Below are positions 17,713-26,748 of a DNA stretch of 64,000 nucleotides, piece after piece; position 1 is the first letter of the stretch; each line of letters begins with the position of its first letter. Location of the stretch: contig NZ_CP177144.1 of NCBI RefSeq assembly GCF_050389775.1, forward strand, positions 1,984,001-2,048,000, given 5' to 3'. The translations under genes and the position numbers were made by a program. The DNA comes from Marinibacterium sp050389775. Lineage in GTDB: Bacteria > Pseudomonadota > Alphaproteobacteria > Rhodobacterales > Rhodobacteraceae. The notes under the pieces are model-generated. The model saw only the letters and a list, made by a program, of their open reading frames with translations, made no database searches and was not told the DNA's origin.

Positions 17713-18579
17713 ATGCCTCTTCAAGCCTACGATCCGATCTTTCCGATGCTCTTCCCCCAAGAGGCTGAGCTACAGTGTCTCGTTTCCAGTAGCGGCTGGC
17801 TCGAAGGCCCCACCTGGCTGCCGAGCCCCGGCATCCTTGTCTTCAGTGACATTCCCAACGACCGCCAGCTGACTCGACGCACCGCTGACACAGCTGACAT
17901 CGGAGTATCGCGGCGGTTCGGGGCATTTCGTCAACGGCACGACGGGTGCCGACGAAGCGCTGGCAATATGCGAGCACGGGATCCTCGCGCTGACCCGGCT
18001 GATGCCGGATGGCATGCGGGAGGTTCTGGCAACGCATTACGACGGCGGGCGGCTCAACATTCCGAACGACGTCGCGATGGTGGCCGACGAAGCGCTCTGG
18101 TTCACAGTCCCCAGCTATGGGAACGAGATCGAGGGCCAAGGGATCGCGGGGCCATAGGAGCAGCCTGTGAACGGCGTGTACCGATGGTACCGAGGGCAGT
18201 TGACGCACGTATTCCCCGATGTCGCCTATCTCAACGGTATTGCCTTCGGGCCATCCGGGGATCTGGCCTATATTGCGGATTCCGGCGGCAGCCTTGCAGA
18301 GGGCAGCGACACATCCGCCGGTTCTACACGACGGGTGATCATTGGTCGGGCGGTGAGGTCTTTGCCATCTGCCCGAACGGTGTCTTCGACGGGTTCCGGG
18401 TGGACGCTGCCGGGCGGCTCTGGGCGAGTGCGGGAGGCGTTTACGTCTAGGCTCCAGACGGCGTTTGCCTCAGACGCATCCCGGTGCCGGAAAAAGTCAG
18501 CAACCTGTGCTTCGGTCCAGGGTGCTTGTTCATCACCGGCGCGACATGCCTTAACGGCATTACGCTCGCTGCAAGGTAA
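17713..18579 (+). pseudogene. Decayed SMP-30/gluconolactonase gene
   Basis: The reading frame starts MPLQAYDPIFPMLFPQ and passes through GWLEGPTWLPSPGILVFSDIPNDR, a hallmark of SMP-30/gluconolactonases, then shifts frame near 17880. The next frame reads HGILALTRLMPDGMREVLA and RLNIPNDVAMV, hits TAG at 18157, continues as VNGVYRWYRG, shifts again near 18310 (GDHWSGGEVFAICPNGVFDG), meets TAG at 18448 and ends with VSNLCFGPGCLFITGAT. At least two frameshifts and two stops make it non-functional. It would have hydrolysed a lactone made by the neighbouring reductases. Confidence 0.85.
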
Positions 18580-19675
18580 ATACCGTCAGTTCCGCTGGTA
18601 CGCCGAGCCGTACGGCAAAGCCGGGCCAGAGCGCCGTGCCGTTGTTGACGTAGAGCGCGGTGTTACCCAGCCGGTAAAGCCCAGAGACGAAGCCGTCATT
18701 GAAACGGGCGATGAGCGCATCGAGGCCCCGGATCATGCCGCCATGAGTATGTCCGGCGAGATGCAGGGCAACGCCTGCCTCGGCCGACAGATGAGCGTCG
18801 GCGGGCTGATGGTTGAGCAGGATCACCGGCAGACCCTCTGGCGCGCCTTGCAAGGCGGTGCCGAGATTAGGGCCCGGAAGGCCGAACCGATGCGCAGATC
18901 GATCAGGGACACCGGCCAGGACCAGACCGTTGTCTGGGGCCCCCAGGACGACGTGTTCGTTGTGCAGAATGGTCATGCCAAGGTCCGCGTAATGCGCCAT
19001 CCACCGGTCATGATCGAAGTAATATTCGTGGTTGCCGGAAACGACAAAGACCCCATCCGCCGCCCGCAGTCCTGCCAGTGGCGCGACATCTGCCTCCCGC
19101 GCCTCGAGCGTACCGTCGATGAGGTCCCCGGTGATCAGGATGGCATCCGCCTCCAGAGCATTGGTCCGGCGGACCAGTTCCTCGGCCCAGCGGGTCTGAA
19201 ACAGGCGGCTCAGGTGCAGGTCGGTGAGTTGCACGACGCGGTATCCGTCGAAGCTTTCCGGTAGATCGGCGACGGCCACCTCGATGTGTCGCACCCCCGG
19301 CTGACCGATGGCGGAGATCACGCCAATGCTCCCGAATAGCATGGCCACCCCAACAACACCCCAGCCAGCGGCTCTCGGCAAAGGTGTCCAGGTCATCCTG
19401 ACAAGAGAAAGGGCCAGCCGCAGCACGTCCAGCACGACAAACATCACCGCGGCAAACACGATGGCCGCGAAGAGGACGTTCACCCCGATCAGCATGACAC
19501 GCGGCACCTCGGCCGAGAACATCGTGCCGAAGGCGAGCCTTGTCAGGGCATGATGCTGCGAGACCAGCAGCAGGCCGAGACAGGTGACAACACGCAGCAG
19601 GATCGACGCGGGCAACAGGGGCCAGAGGTGCGCGCAGACGAAGAGGCCGAGCGCCCAGGTCGTCAATTGAAACAC
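18560..19675 (-). CDS. Membrane-anchored metallophosphoesterase (YkuE/YaeI-like)
   Basis: A 371-residue protein with about four N-terminal membrane helices and a C-terminal calcineurin-like domain. Metal motifs in order are DLHLSR, GDLIDG, GNHEYYF, NHQP and GHTHGG. Relatives cleave phosphoesters or pyrophosphates of lipids at the membrane. The GTG at 19675 (AAGGA upstream) is preferred over an upstream TTG at 19744, which lies inside the terminator of the preceding alcohol dehydrogenase gene. The 3' end overlaps the decayed gluconolactonase. Confidence 0.85.
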   Translation of the reverse strand: MFQLTTWALGLFVCAHLWPLLPASILLRVVTCLGLLLVSQHHALTRLAFGTMFSAEVPRVMLIGVNVLFAAIVFAAVMFVVLDVLRLALSLVRMTWTPLPRAAGWGVVGVAMLFGSIGVISAIGQPGVRHIEVAVADLPESFDGYRVVQLTDLHLSRLFQTRWAEELVRRTNALEADAILITGDLIDGTLEAREADVAPLAGLRAADGVFVVSGNHEYYFDHDRWMAHYADLGMTILHNEHVVLGAPDNGLVLAGVPDRSAHRFGLPGPNLGTALQGAPEGLPVILLNHQPADAHLSAEAGVALHLAGHTHGGMIRGLDALIARFNDGFVSGLYRLGNTALYVNNGTALWPGFAVRLGVPAELTVFTLQRA

Positions 19676-19732
19676 GGAAAAAGATCCTTTTCGGGAGGGG
19701 CGGGCTGCCAAATGTAGCGCAGAAAATACAAA

Positions 19733-19761
19733 GAGGTCGCCCAAATTACAGGGGCGACCTC
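19733..19761 (-). terminator. Intrinsic terminator of the alcohol dehydrogenase gene
   Basis: GAGGTCGCC (19733-19741) and GGCGACCTC (19753-19761) form a perfect 9-bp stem around an 11-base loop. On the minus strand it is followed by TTGTATTTT. It lies 20 bases past the dehydrogenase stop. Confidence 0.75.
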
Positions 19762-19781
19762 GCTTTGCAACGCGAGTGAAT

Positions 19782-20999
19782 TCAGGCGTTCTGGATGTCG
19801 ATCACGTAGCGGTAACGCGCCCGTTTCTCGATCACGTCTTCCCAGGTCTGGTTGAGGTCCTCGAAGCCGATGAGCTGGTATTCAGGTGCGATGCCGTGCA
19901 GGTCGCAGAAGTCGATGACCTCCTGCGTTTCGCGGATGCTCCCGATCAGCGACCCGGCGAAGGAATTGCGCCCCTGGATCGTGGTGAAGGGCGACAGCTG
20001 GTTTGGCGCGGTCACATCGCCGATCCCGACGAGGCACATGGTCGCGTCACGCTTCAGCTGCGTGACCAGCGGGTCCATGTCGTGCTGCACGGGCACCGTG
20101 TTCAAGATGAAGTCGAGCGACTTGCGGTGCGCGTCCATCTTGGCTTGGTCATAGTTCACGACCACATCCGTGGCTCCGAAGGCCCGCGCGTCCTCTTCCT
20201 TGTCGGCGCTGGTGGTGAAGACGACCACCTCGGCGCCAAGTGCATGGGCGATCTTCACCGCGAAGTGGCCAAGGCCACCCATGCCGACGACGCCGACCTT
20301 GGCCCCCTTGCGGATGTTCCAGTTCCGCAGCGGAGAGTAGACCGTGACGGCGGCGCACATCACCGGACCGGCAGCGGCCAGATCGAAGGTCTCGGGGATG
20401 CGGATCACGAAATCCTTGTCGACGACGACGCCAGTGGAATAGCCGCCCTGCGTTGTCTCGGTCGGCTCGATGTCCGCGGAGACACCCGTGCCATAGGTCA
20501 TGGTCGAGCCATTCTCGCAGTATTGCTCAAAGCCCGCGTCGCATTCGCCGCAATGGCCGCAGGAGTTGACCATGCAGCCGACGCCAACGCGGTCCCCCAC
20601 GCGGAAATCGCTGACGCCGCTGCCGACCGCGGTGACGATGCCGGCGATCTCATGGCCCGTCACCAGCGGATAGCGCTGCTGGCCCCAGTGGCCGCGTGCG
20701 GTGTGGATGTCGGAATGGCAGACGCCGCAGTAATGGATTTCGATTGCGACGTCGTTGGTGCCGACGGCGCGGCGGTTGAAGCCGAAGGGCGCGAGCGCCG
20801 AGTCCGCAGATTGCGCTGCATAGCCGGAGACAGGGAACGGAGCGTTGAAGGTGGCAGGGGCGGCGTCCGTTGCGGCATAGGCCGCGCGGCTGCCCGCGAG
20901 CCCCGCCGCGCCCAGGGCGCCCGTGCCAGCGGCGAGCCTGAGGAATTTGCGGCGGCCCGCGTTGTCGGCCAGTTGATCGGCATCAATGGTGTCGGTCAT
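19782..20999 (-). CDS. Zinc-dependent alcohol dehydrogenase with Tat signal
   Basis: A 405-residue member of the cinnamyl-alcohol dehydrogenase (YahK-like) zinc ADH group. The catalytic zinc motif is CGVCHSDIHT, followed by GHEIAG. The structural zinc cysteines lie in CGHCGECDAGFEQYC, and the cofactor motif is GMGGLGHFAVKIA. The first 45 residues are extra and hold a twin-arginine motif, GRRKFLRLAAG, then a hydrophobic Ala/Gly stretch ending near AAYA, a Tat export signal. Export of an NAD(P)-dependent enzyme is unexpected. The ATG at 20999 has AGGAGC upstream. Confidence 0.9.
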   Translation of the reverse strand: MTDTIDADQLADNAGRRKFLRLAAGTGALGAAGLAGSRAAYAATDAAPATFNAPFPVSGYAAQSADSALAPFGFNRRAVGTNDVAIEIHYCGVCHSDIHTARGHWGQQRYPLVTGHEIAGIVTAVGSGVSDFRVGDRVGVGCMVNSCGHCGECDAGFEQYCENGSTMTYGTGVSADIEPTETTQGGYSTGVVVDKDFVIRIPETFDLAAAGPVMCAAVTVYSPLRNWNIRKGAKVGVVGMGGLGHFAVKIAHALGAEVVVFTTSADKEEDARAFGATDVVVNYDQAKMDAHRKSLDFILNTVPVQHDMDPLVTQLKRDATMCLVGIGDVTAPNQLSPFTTIQGRNSFAGSLIGSIRETQEVIDFCDLHGIAPEYQLIGFEDLNQTWEDVIEKRARYRYVIDIQNA

Positions 21000-21396
21000 G
21001 ATAGCTCCTGTTGGATAGGCGCGCGGGGGAGGTCCGCGCATGTCGGAAAGCTATGCATCCCCGCGATTGTTTCGCTGGGGCTGTGGCTCAACACGGTGAT
21101 CGACCGGACTGAACACAGGTGTTTCGAGACATGGCCAAGGGGCGCCGCCAAGCCATTCACCGAAGGTGGCTGCGCGCGGTTACCGGGTCATCGGCGCGGT
21201 CCGCAACGCTGGCCACCAGGATCCGCCGCACCTTTTTGCTTCGCTCTGTTTGGTATCCTGTTGAGACAGGAGCTATGCCCTTGGTGCCTGTTCACTGATG
21301 AATGCTCTTCAATGCCGCGTGAAATTCCCGTCGCCTAACGGCTGGGCAGTGAACGCTCTAATCTCCGGGGTCAAACCAACTGACCGGAGTTTCCAA

Positions 21397-22188
21397 ATGC
21401 ATGCCACCGATCGGCAAAGAGCCCTCATCACGGGCGGTTCCGCAGGCATCGGCCTTGAAATCGCGAAGCTGCTGGCGGCGGATGGCTACGAACTGATCAT
21501 CGCCGGGTCCAGCGCCCGCGTCGAAACGGCCGCCCTGCAACTGCGCGACTACGGAACCGAGGTCATCGGCGTCCAATCCGATCTTTCAACGCCGGAGGGC
21601 GTCGCAGACGTCGTCAACGCGGTGAAGAACGCAGGCCGCCTCGACGTGATGGTCCTGAACGCGGGCATAGCCCTTGGCGGGGCCTTCCTCGAACTCACGC
21701 TTGAGCAACACCTGCAGCTCGTAGACCTCAACATCGGGTCGACCGTGCGCCTGAGCTACGCACTGCTTCCCATGCTGCTGGACAGCCGTGGCAAGATCCT
21801 GATGGTGAGCTCGCTTTCGGCCTATGGCCCCACACCTTACGAAAGCGTCTACGGCCCCTCGAAGGCCTTCATGACCTCCTTCGGCCATGGTCTGCGCGAA
21901 GAGCTGCGCGGGACGGGCGTGGGCGTGACCATTCTTCACCCCGGCGCAACGGCAACCGAGTTCCATGACAGGGCCGGCATGCAGGCCACGCGTTTCGGCG
22001 ACAACAGCTGGAAGAACGATCCCGCCCTCGTGGCCCGGCAGGGGGTCGAAGCCCTGATGTCAGGCGTGAGCAGCGCCATCGGCGGCGACGAACGGACCCA
22101 GCAGGCGGGGGCCGAGAAACGGTTGCAATCGGAAGAGGACAAGGCACGCCATCACGCCGACCAGATGAACCGCCCCGAACGGCAGTGA
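21397..22188 (+). CDS. SDR family NAD(P)-dependent oxidoreductase
   Basis: A 263-residue short-chain dehydrogenase. It has TGGSAGIG for the cofactor, LNAGIALGG for the structural motif, and a catalytic Ser-Tyr-Lys set in MVSSLSAYGPTPYESVYGPSKAF. It resembles the DltE/YqjQ-like subgroup. Substrate unknown. The start has GGAG 8 bases upstream. It is followed by a perfect inverted repeat and then the MFS gene. Confidence 0.9.
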   Translation: MHATDRQRALITGGSAGIGLEIAKLLAADGYELIIAGSSARVETAALQLRDYGTEVIGVQSDLSTPEGVADVVNAVKNAGRLDVMVLNAGIALGGAFLELTLEQHLQLVDLNIGSTVRLSYALLPMLLDSRGKILMVSSLSAYGPTPYESVYGPSKAFMTSFGHGLREELRGTGVGVTILHPGATATEFHDRAGMQATRFGDNSWKNDPALVARQGVEALMSGVSSAIGGDERTQQAGAEKRLQSEEDKARHHADQMNRPERQ

Positions 22189-22196
22189 CACGCCCA

Positions 22197-22247
22197 TGGC
22201 AGTCCCGGCGGCGTTCCAGAAAGTGTGGTTTGCCGCCGGGACTGCCA
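22197..22247. repeat. Perfect 16-bp inverted repeat
   Basis: TGGCAGTCCCGGCGGC (22197-22212) and GCCGCCGGGACTGCCA (22232-22247) are exact reverse complements around a 19-base loop. It begins 8 bases after the SDR stop, so it may be a transcript-end hairpin, but no T-run follows. Confidence 0.7.
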
Positions 22248-22358
22248 CAGCTCAGCGAACGGGACGGCAGTGGCCACACCGTCACCACTCGCCAGCTTTC
22301 TAGACGTCCAGAAGGCCGAGGAAACGCCTCTGCCTTCCGCCCCCCTCCAGAGTCCCCC

Positions 22359-23597
22359 ATGCTGCCCAAGCCCCCCCTTGACCTCTCGCGCGGTGAGATG
22401 ATCGGCCTCGTTGCCGCCCTCATGGCGCTCAATTCGCTCGCCATCGACATCATGCTGCCCGCGCTTCCCTACATGGGGACGGCTCTCGGGGTGGCTGAGG
22501 AGAACGAGCGGCAGTTCATCATCTCGGCCTACATGCTGGGCTATGGCATGGGTGAAATCGTCTTCGGACCGCTGTCGGACCGCTATGGCAGGCGGGGGCC
22601 GCTGCTGGTGGGCGTCGCGCTCTATGTCGTTGCCGCGGCGGCGGCGATGTTTTCGCCGAGTTTTGCGGCGGTGCTGGCGCTGCGCTTTGCCCAAGGGATC
22701 GGGGCCGCAAGCACGCGGGTCATTGCCACTTCGATCGTGCGCGATCGGTTCTCCGGCAATGCCATGGCCGAGGTCATGTCCATGGCCTTCATGCTGTTCA
22801 TGGCAATCCCGATCCTGGCGCCGGGTCTGGGCCAAACCCTGCTGTTCTTCGGGCCCTGGCAGGTGATCTTTGCCTTCATGGCGGTGCTGGGCTTCGGCGT
22901 CGCGATATGGACAGCGCTCAGACTGCCCGAGACCTTGCCGCCGGCGCGGAGGCGCTCAATCGGGCCACGCGCGGTGCTGCAGGGCTTCCGGATCGTCACC
23001 ACGCACCGCACGGCCTTTGCCTACGGGCTCTCCGGTACATTCATGTTCGCGGCCCTGTTCGGCTTCCTGAACACCGCGCAGCAGATCTACGTCGGGATCT
23101 ATCACCTGGGGAACTGGTTCCCCGTGGCCTTCGCCTCGGTTGCGGCGCTGATGGGGCTTTCGTCCTTCACCAATTCGCGGCTGGTGGCGCGGCTCGGGAT
23201 GCGCCGGCTGTCCCACACGGCGATCCTTGTCTTCACGGGCGTCAGCGGCCTCTGGCTGGCCTTGGCGAGCGTCCAACCTCTGCCGTTCTGGCTGTTCCTG
23301 CCGTTGCTGGCGATCATCATGTCCTGCTTCGGATGGGCCGCCGCCAACATGAATTCGCTTTCGATGGAGCCGCTTGGCGAGGTCGCGGGCATGGCGTCTT
23401 CGGTGTTCGGGTTCATCCAGACGGTGGGCGGTGTGATCATCGGCAGCTATATCGGCCAGCAGTTCAACGGCACCGTCATCCCCGTGGCGGCGGGCTATTT
23501 CCTGATGGGGCTCCTGTCGCTCGCCGCCGTTCTGGTGGCCGAGAAGGGCAAGCTGTTCGGCATCGGCGAAGGAAGCTCCCCCGCCGATGCCCATTAG
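22359..23597 (+). CDS. MFS drug transporter, Bcr/CflA family
   Basis: A 412-residue, 12-helix exporter. It starts MLPKPPLDLSRGEMIGLVAA, has SLAIDIMLPALPYMG in helix 1 and the motif GPLSDRYGRRGPLLVG after helix 2, both typical of Bcr/CflA multidrug proton antiporters. The specific substrate is unknown. It is co-directional with the preceding SDR, with 170 bases and a hairpin between, and convergent with the FG-GAP protein gene. Confidence 0.9.
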   Translation: MLPKPPLDLSRGEMIGLVAALMALNSLAIDIMLPALPYMGTALGVAEENERQFIISAYMLGYGMGEIVFGPLSDRYGRRGPLLVGVALYVVAAAAAMFSPSFAAVLALRFAQGIGAASTRVIATSIVRDRFSGNAMAEVMSMAFMLFMAIPILAPGLGQTLLFFGPWQVIFAFMAVLGFGVAIWTALRLPETLPPARRRSIGPRAVLQGFRIVTTHRTAFAYGLSGTFMFAALFGFLNTAQQIYVGIYHLGNWFPVAFASVAALMGLSSFTNSRLVARLGMRRLSHTAILVFTGVSGLWLALASVQPLPFWLFLPLLAIIMSCFGWAAANMNSLSMEPLGEVAGMASSVFGFIQTVGGVIIGSYIGQQFNGTVIPVAAGYFLMGLLSLAAVLVAEKGKLFGIGEGSSPADAH

Positions 23598-23600
23598 GCT

Positions 23601-24809
23601 CTACTCCCCGTCGCCCGTCAGCAGCATCCGCGCCTGCGTGCCCCACTGGCCGATGAACAGATCGTCCACCCCGTCGCCATCCAGATCCCCTGCGTCCATG
23701 CTCCAGCTGCGGCCGATGGTTTCGGCGGGGATGACATCGGCGGTCACGTCCTCGAATGCGCCCGTTGCGTCGTTGCGCCATGCGCGAACCTGTTGCGGCA
23801 CGAAGCCCGGCACATCGATTGCCCCGACGATCAGGTCCAGCGCACCGTCATCGTCGAAATCGATCACCTTGCCGCCCCAGCTGGAGAACCTGTGCTGCGG
23901 CAGGCTGTCCGTTTCATCGGTGAAATGGCCGGTGCCGTCGTTGATCAGCAGCCGCGTCTGCGGGTCCTTGTCCCAGTCGCGGTTGTTGCTGGTCAGGTTG
24001 AAGAAGACGATGTCGTTGTGGCCATTGCCCGTCGCGTCAAAGACGTGGACCTCGCGGGTCTCCATCTCGACGGGTTGCTCCATGCGATCGGTCGCGTCGG
24101 AGAACACCCCGGTGCCGTCGTTGAGCAGGATGCGGTTCGGCGGCGTCTGGTTGGCGACGACCATGTCCAGATGTCCATCGCCGTTCAGGTCGGCCAGGGC
24201 AATGTCCTGCGTGCCTTCGGAATGGTCCGGCAGGTTCGTCTGCGACACGTCGATGAAGGTGCCCGGCGCGTCGGGATCGTTGAGCCACAGGAAGTTGCGC
24301 GCCACCGAGCCGCGACGTTCAGCCGAGTTGCCCACGACGATATCCGGCAGGCCGTCCCCGTTCACGTCGCCGATCGCAAGGCCGTTGCCTTCGCTCCGCG
24401 CAGGCAGGCGGTCGCTGACATCCTGAAAGCCGCCGGTGCCGTCGCCCAGAAAGAACTGGTGGTTGAAATCATCCTCGGCCACGAACACCAGGTCGAGGAT
24501 GCCATCCGCGTTCATATCCACTGCGAGCACATGTTCGCTGTCATAGGCGCCGCGGCCAAGGGCACCTTCGACATAGGTCAGCCGGCCGGTGCCGTCGTTG
24601 AGGTACAGCCGGTTGACCCCATGTTCGACGGCAAGGACGACATCGTTGATGCCGTCGCCGTTCGCGTCGAAGATCGCGACATCCAGCGCGTGCAGGTTCG
24701 GGGCTGCGGGTACATGCGTTGCGGTCGCGTCGGTATAGATGGTGTCTGCCAAGGCTGCGGATGCGCAGGCGAGCGAAGTAGCTGCGCAGAGGGGAATGGA
24801 GAGGTTCAT
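23601..24809 (-). CDS. Periplasmic FG-GAP/VCBS repeat protein
   Basis: A 402-residue protein with a signal peptide (MNLSIPLCAATSLACASAALA). Seven calcium-binding-type repeats follow: DANGDGINDVVLA, DMNADGILDLVFV, DVNGDGLPDIVVG, DLNGDGHLDMVVA, DATGNGHNDIVFF, DFDDDGALDLIVG and DLDGDGVDDLFIG. Seven such units make a seven-bladed beta-propeller. Role unknown; such proteins bind ligands or polymers. It is divergent from the LysR gene, across a region with a LysR-like box. Confidence 0.85.
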   Translation of the reverse strand: MNLSIPLCAATSLACASAALADTIYTDATATHVPAAPNLHALDVAIFDANGDGINDVVLAVEHGVNRLYLNDGTGRLTYVEGALGRGAYDSEHVLAVDMNADGILDLVFVAEDDFNHQFFLGDGTGGFQDVSDRLPARSEGNGLAIGDVNGDGLPDIVVGNSAERRGSVARNFLWLNDPDAPGTFIDVSQTNLPDHSEGTQDIALADLNGDGHLDMVVANQTPPNRILLNDGTGVFSDATDRMEQPVEMETREVHVFDATGNGHNDIVFFNLTSNNRDWDKDPQTRLLINDGTGHFTDETDSLPQHRFSSWGGKVIDFDDDGALDLIVGAIDVPGFVPQQVRAWRNDATGAFEDVTADVIPAETIGRSWSMDAGDLDGDGVDDLFIGQWGTQARMLLTGDGE

Positions 24810-25122
24810 CGTGAGATCCTTGTTGTCATCCCGACAAAAGATATGGCCGCTGACATACTGAACCGCCCCCTTGGACTATTGATGCGTCGATGAATGACGT
24901 TCATCATTCGGGCTGCGATGAAGACGTAAGAACTGTCTTTCTTCAACTTCAAGGCGTTGATTATCATGCGGAAGGTGTAGGGTTTCATGACGCCGAGGAT
25001 GAGTGATTTCATGCCCTCGCAGCTACAGCCTATTGTGTGCAGATCGGCCCGGTACCGCGAGTTCCCCGCCCGTCGGTTTTGCGGAACTCGGAAGCCGTTC
25101 ATGCCGTTCGAGAGGCCTTCAA
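24810..25122. other. Divergent intergenic region between FG-GAP and LysR genes
   Basis: No convincing gene on either strand. The A+T content is higher than in its neighbours, and a LysR-type inverted repeat lies at 24889-24905. Both promoters must be here. A minus-strand frame of 98 codons crosses this stretch, but it shows no ribosome site and I reject it. Confidence 0.5.
24889..24905. promoter_or_regulatory. LysR-type inverted repeat GATGAA-N5-TTCATC
   Basis: GATGAA (24889-24894) and TTCATC (24900-24905) are perfect 6-bp arms around a 5-base centre. It is located 80 bases upstream of the FG-GAP gene and 218 bases upstream of the divergent LysR gene. Confidence 0.5.
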
Positions 25123-26028
25123 GTGCGCAACAACCGATCTGACCTGCCGGATCTGACCTACTTTCTTGTCGTCGCGAAACATCAGAATTTCCGACAGGCC
25201 GGGGTCGAGCTGGGGATCACCGCCTCTGCCGTCAGCCATGCGATCAAGGGTCTCGAAGGACGTCTCGGCGTACGCCTGCTGAACCGGACCAACCGAAGCG
25301 TGACGCTGACGGTGGCCGGAGAGGAGCTGCGCCGCGACCTGGAGGAACCTTTTGGGGCGATTGGGCACGCGATGGAGCGTCTCAACCTCCATCGAGACGC
25401 GCCCACGGGCCACATTAGGCTGAACGTTCTGGTGGGGGCCGCCGACCTGCTGCTGGCGCCGGTCCTGCCCGAATTCATCCGGCGCTATCCCGACATCACG
25501 GTGGAACTGAGCGTCACGAACCAGATGCTGGACGTGGTGGGCGAAGGCTTCGATGCTGGTATCCGGTTCGGGGCCACGCTTCCCGCAGACATGATCGCGC
25601 GTCGCCTGTCCCCCGATGCTCGCTGGATCGTGGCTGGAGCACCCGATTATTTCGCCGAACATGGAACGCCCAAGACCCCGCATGATCTCAAGGCCCACCG
25701 GTGCATGCAGATCAGGCTGGGCAACCAGACGCTGTACCGTTGGGAATTCGAGCAGGATGGCAAGGATCTGGAGATCGATGTATCCGGGCCGATCATCCTC
25801 GATGAGGGTGCAACGGCCTTGAAGCTGGCTCTGCAGGGGGCCGGGCTGATCTACATGACCGAATGGGATGTCAAGCGCCATGTCGACGAGGGGCATCTCG
25901 TGACCGTCCTGGATGACTGGTCCGCCAGTGGAGAGGGCTTCCACATCTACTACCCCAGTCGCAGGCAGGTCCCCAACGGCGTGCGTCTTCTGGTCGATCT
26001 GATCCGGGAGCTGCGCCCGCTGGGATGA
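25123..26028 (+). CDS. LysR family transcriptional regulator
   Basis: A 301-residue regulator with the winged helix-turn-helix (LPDLTYFLVVAKHQNFRQAG, then TASAVSHAIKGLEGRLGVRL), the NRTNRSVTLTVAGEEL segment and a LysR substrate-binding domain. The GTG at 25123 has AGAGG 8 bases upstream. It shares much of its N-terminal sequence with the LysR at 13757, so the two are probably paralogues. It presumably governs the divergent FG-GAP gene. Confidence 0.88.
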   Translation: MRNNRSDLPDLTYFLVVAKHQNFRQAGVELGITASAVSHAIKGLEGRLGVRLLNRTNRSVTLTVAGEELRRDLEEPFGAIGHAMERLNLHRDAPTGHIRLNVLVGAADLLLAPVLPEFIRRYPDITVELSVTNQMLDVVGEGFDAGIRFGATLPADMIARRLSPDARWIVAGAPDYFAEHGTPKTPHDLKAHRCMQIRLGNQTLYRWEFEQDGKDLEIDVSGPIILDEGATALKLALQGAGLIYMTEWDVKRHVDEGHLVTVLDDWSASGEGFHIYYPSRRQVPNGVRLLVDLIRELRPLG

Positions 26029-26303
26029 CAGGGTGAACGCGCGGTTGTCTTGGGGTGCCGCTAGGGTGGTCAACGGGAGCAACTGCAAGTGCCAATGTCC
26101 GACGCCAAGAGCTGCCTGTGGTCATCCGCCTAGGTCAGTTATGGGTCGAGGATGTGTGAAAACGGGCCGCCAGGGGTTTTCAGCTGCTGGTTGGCCAGGC
26201 TGCTCGCTTTCAGCAGCCGCAGACATCGCCTGGTGCAGATGGCGACCCGCCAAGCCTTTGTAGGCAGTGCTGGGGCACCTAAACTCAAAACAGTAGTCCC
26301 CGA

Positions 26304-26748
26304 TCAAGCGGCAATGGCCCGCATCAGGCCCTGGATGCCGACCAACGCGACCACCCGCTTGATGTCGTAGGCCAGTACATTCAGCGCCGATTTCGGTGCG
26401 GACGTTCTTCAGCCGCCGCGTCAGGAAATGGGTGTGCCCCATCCAGGCCTTGAGGCTGGGGAGCGGGTGTTCACCGGTGCAGCGGCGTAGGTCATCGGGT
26501 CCGCCTCCCCACCCCGGTCCTTTGCGCATCGCATCGACAAGGTGCTCATGCTCCCAGCGGGTGATCCCGCGCTCCTTGCTACTGGTGGGCCGGTGACGAC
26601 CCGGACAATGCTGGCATTCATTGGTCCAGTAGCGGCCGGCCCGCAGCCCGTGCTCCTTGCACGTGTAGCGGCAGGTCAGCTCTGCTCCGGCCGGGCAGAG
26701 ATAGGCATCGCTGGCCAGATCACGGGCGAAGTCAGCCTTCACATACAT
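26304..26748 (-). mobile_element. Transposase remnant (IS1182-like), frameshifted 3' part
   Basis: Only the C-terminal third of a transposase remains. Frame 1 holds KADFARDLASDAYLCPAGAE, CRYTCKEHGLRAGRYW, GITRWEHEHLVDAM and LKAWMGHTHFLTRRLKNVRT, which fit IS1182-family ends. After a frameshift near 26390 the end reads LNVLAYDIKRVVALVGIQG, stopping at 26304. The 5' two thirds is missing, cut at about 26750 where a LysR fragment begins. It cannot transpose. Confidence 0.8.

Noticed and set aside
24806..25102. A minus-strand frame of 98 codons in the FG-GAP/LysR divergent gap
   Set aside because: No ribosome site, no family, and it occupies the stretch where both promoters and the palindrome must be.
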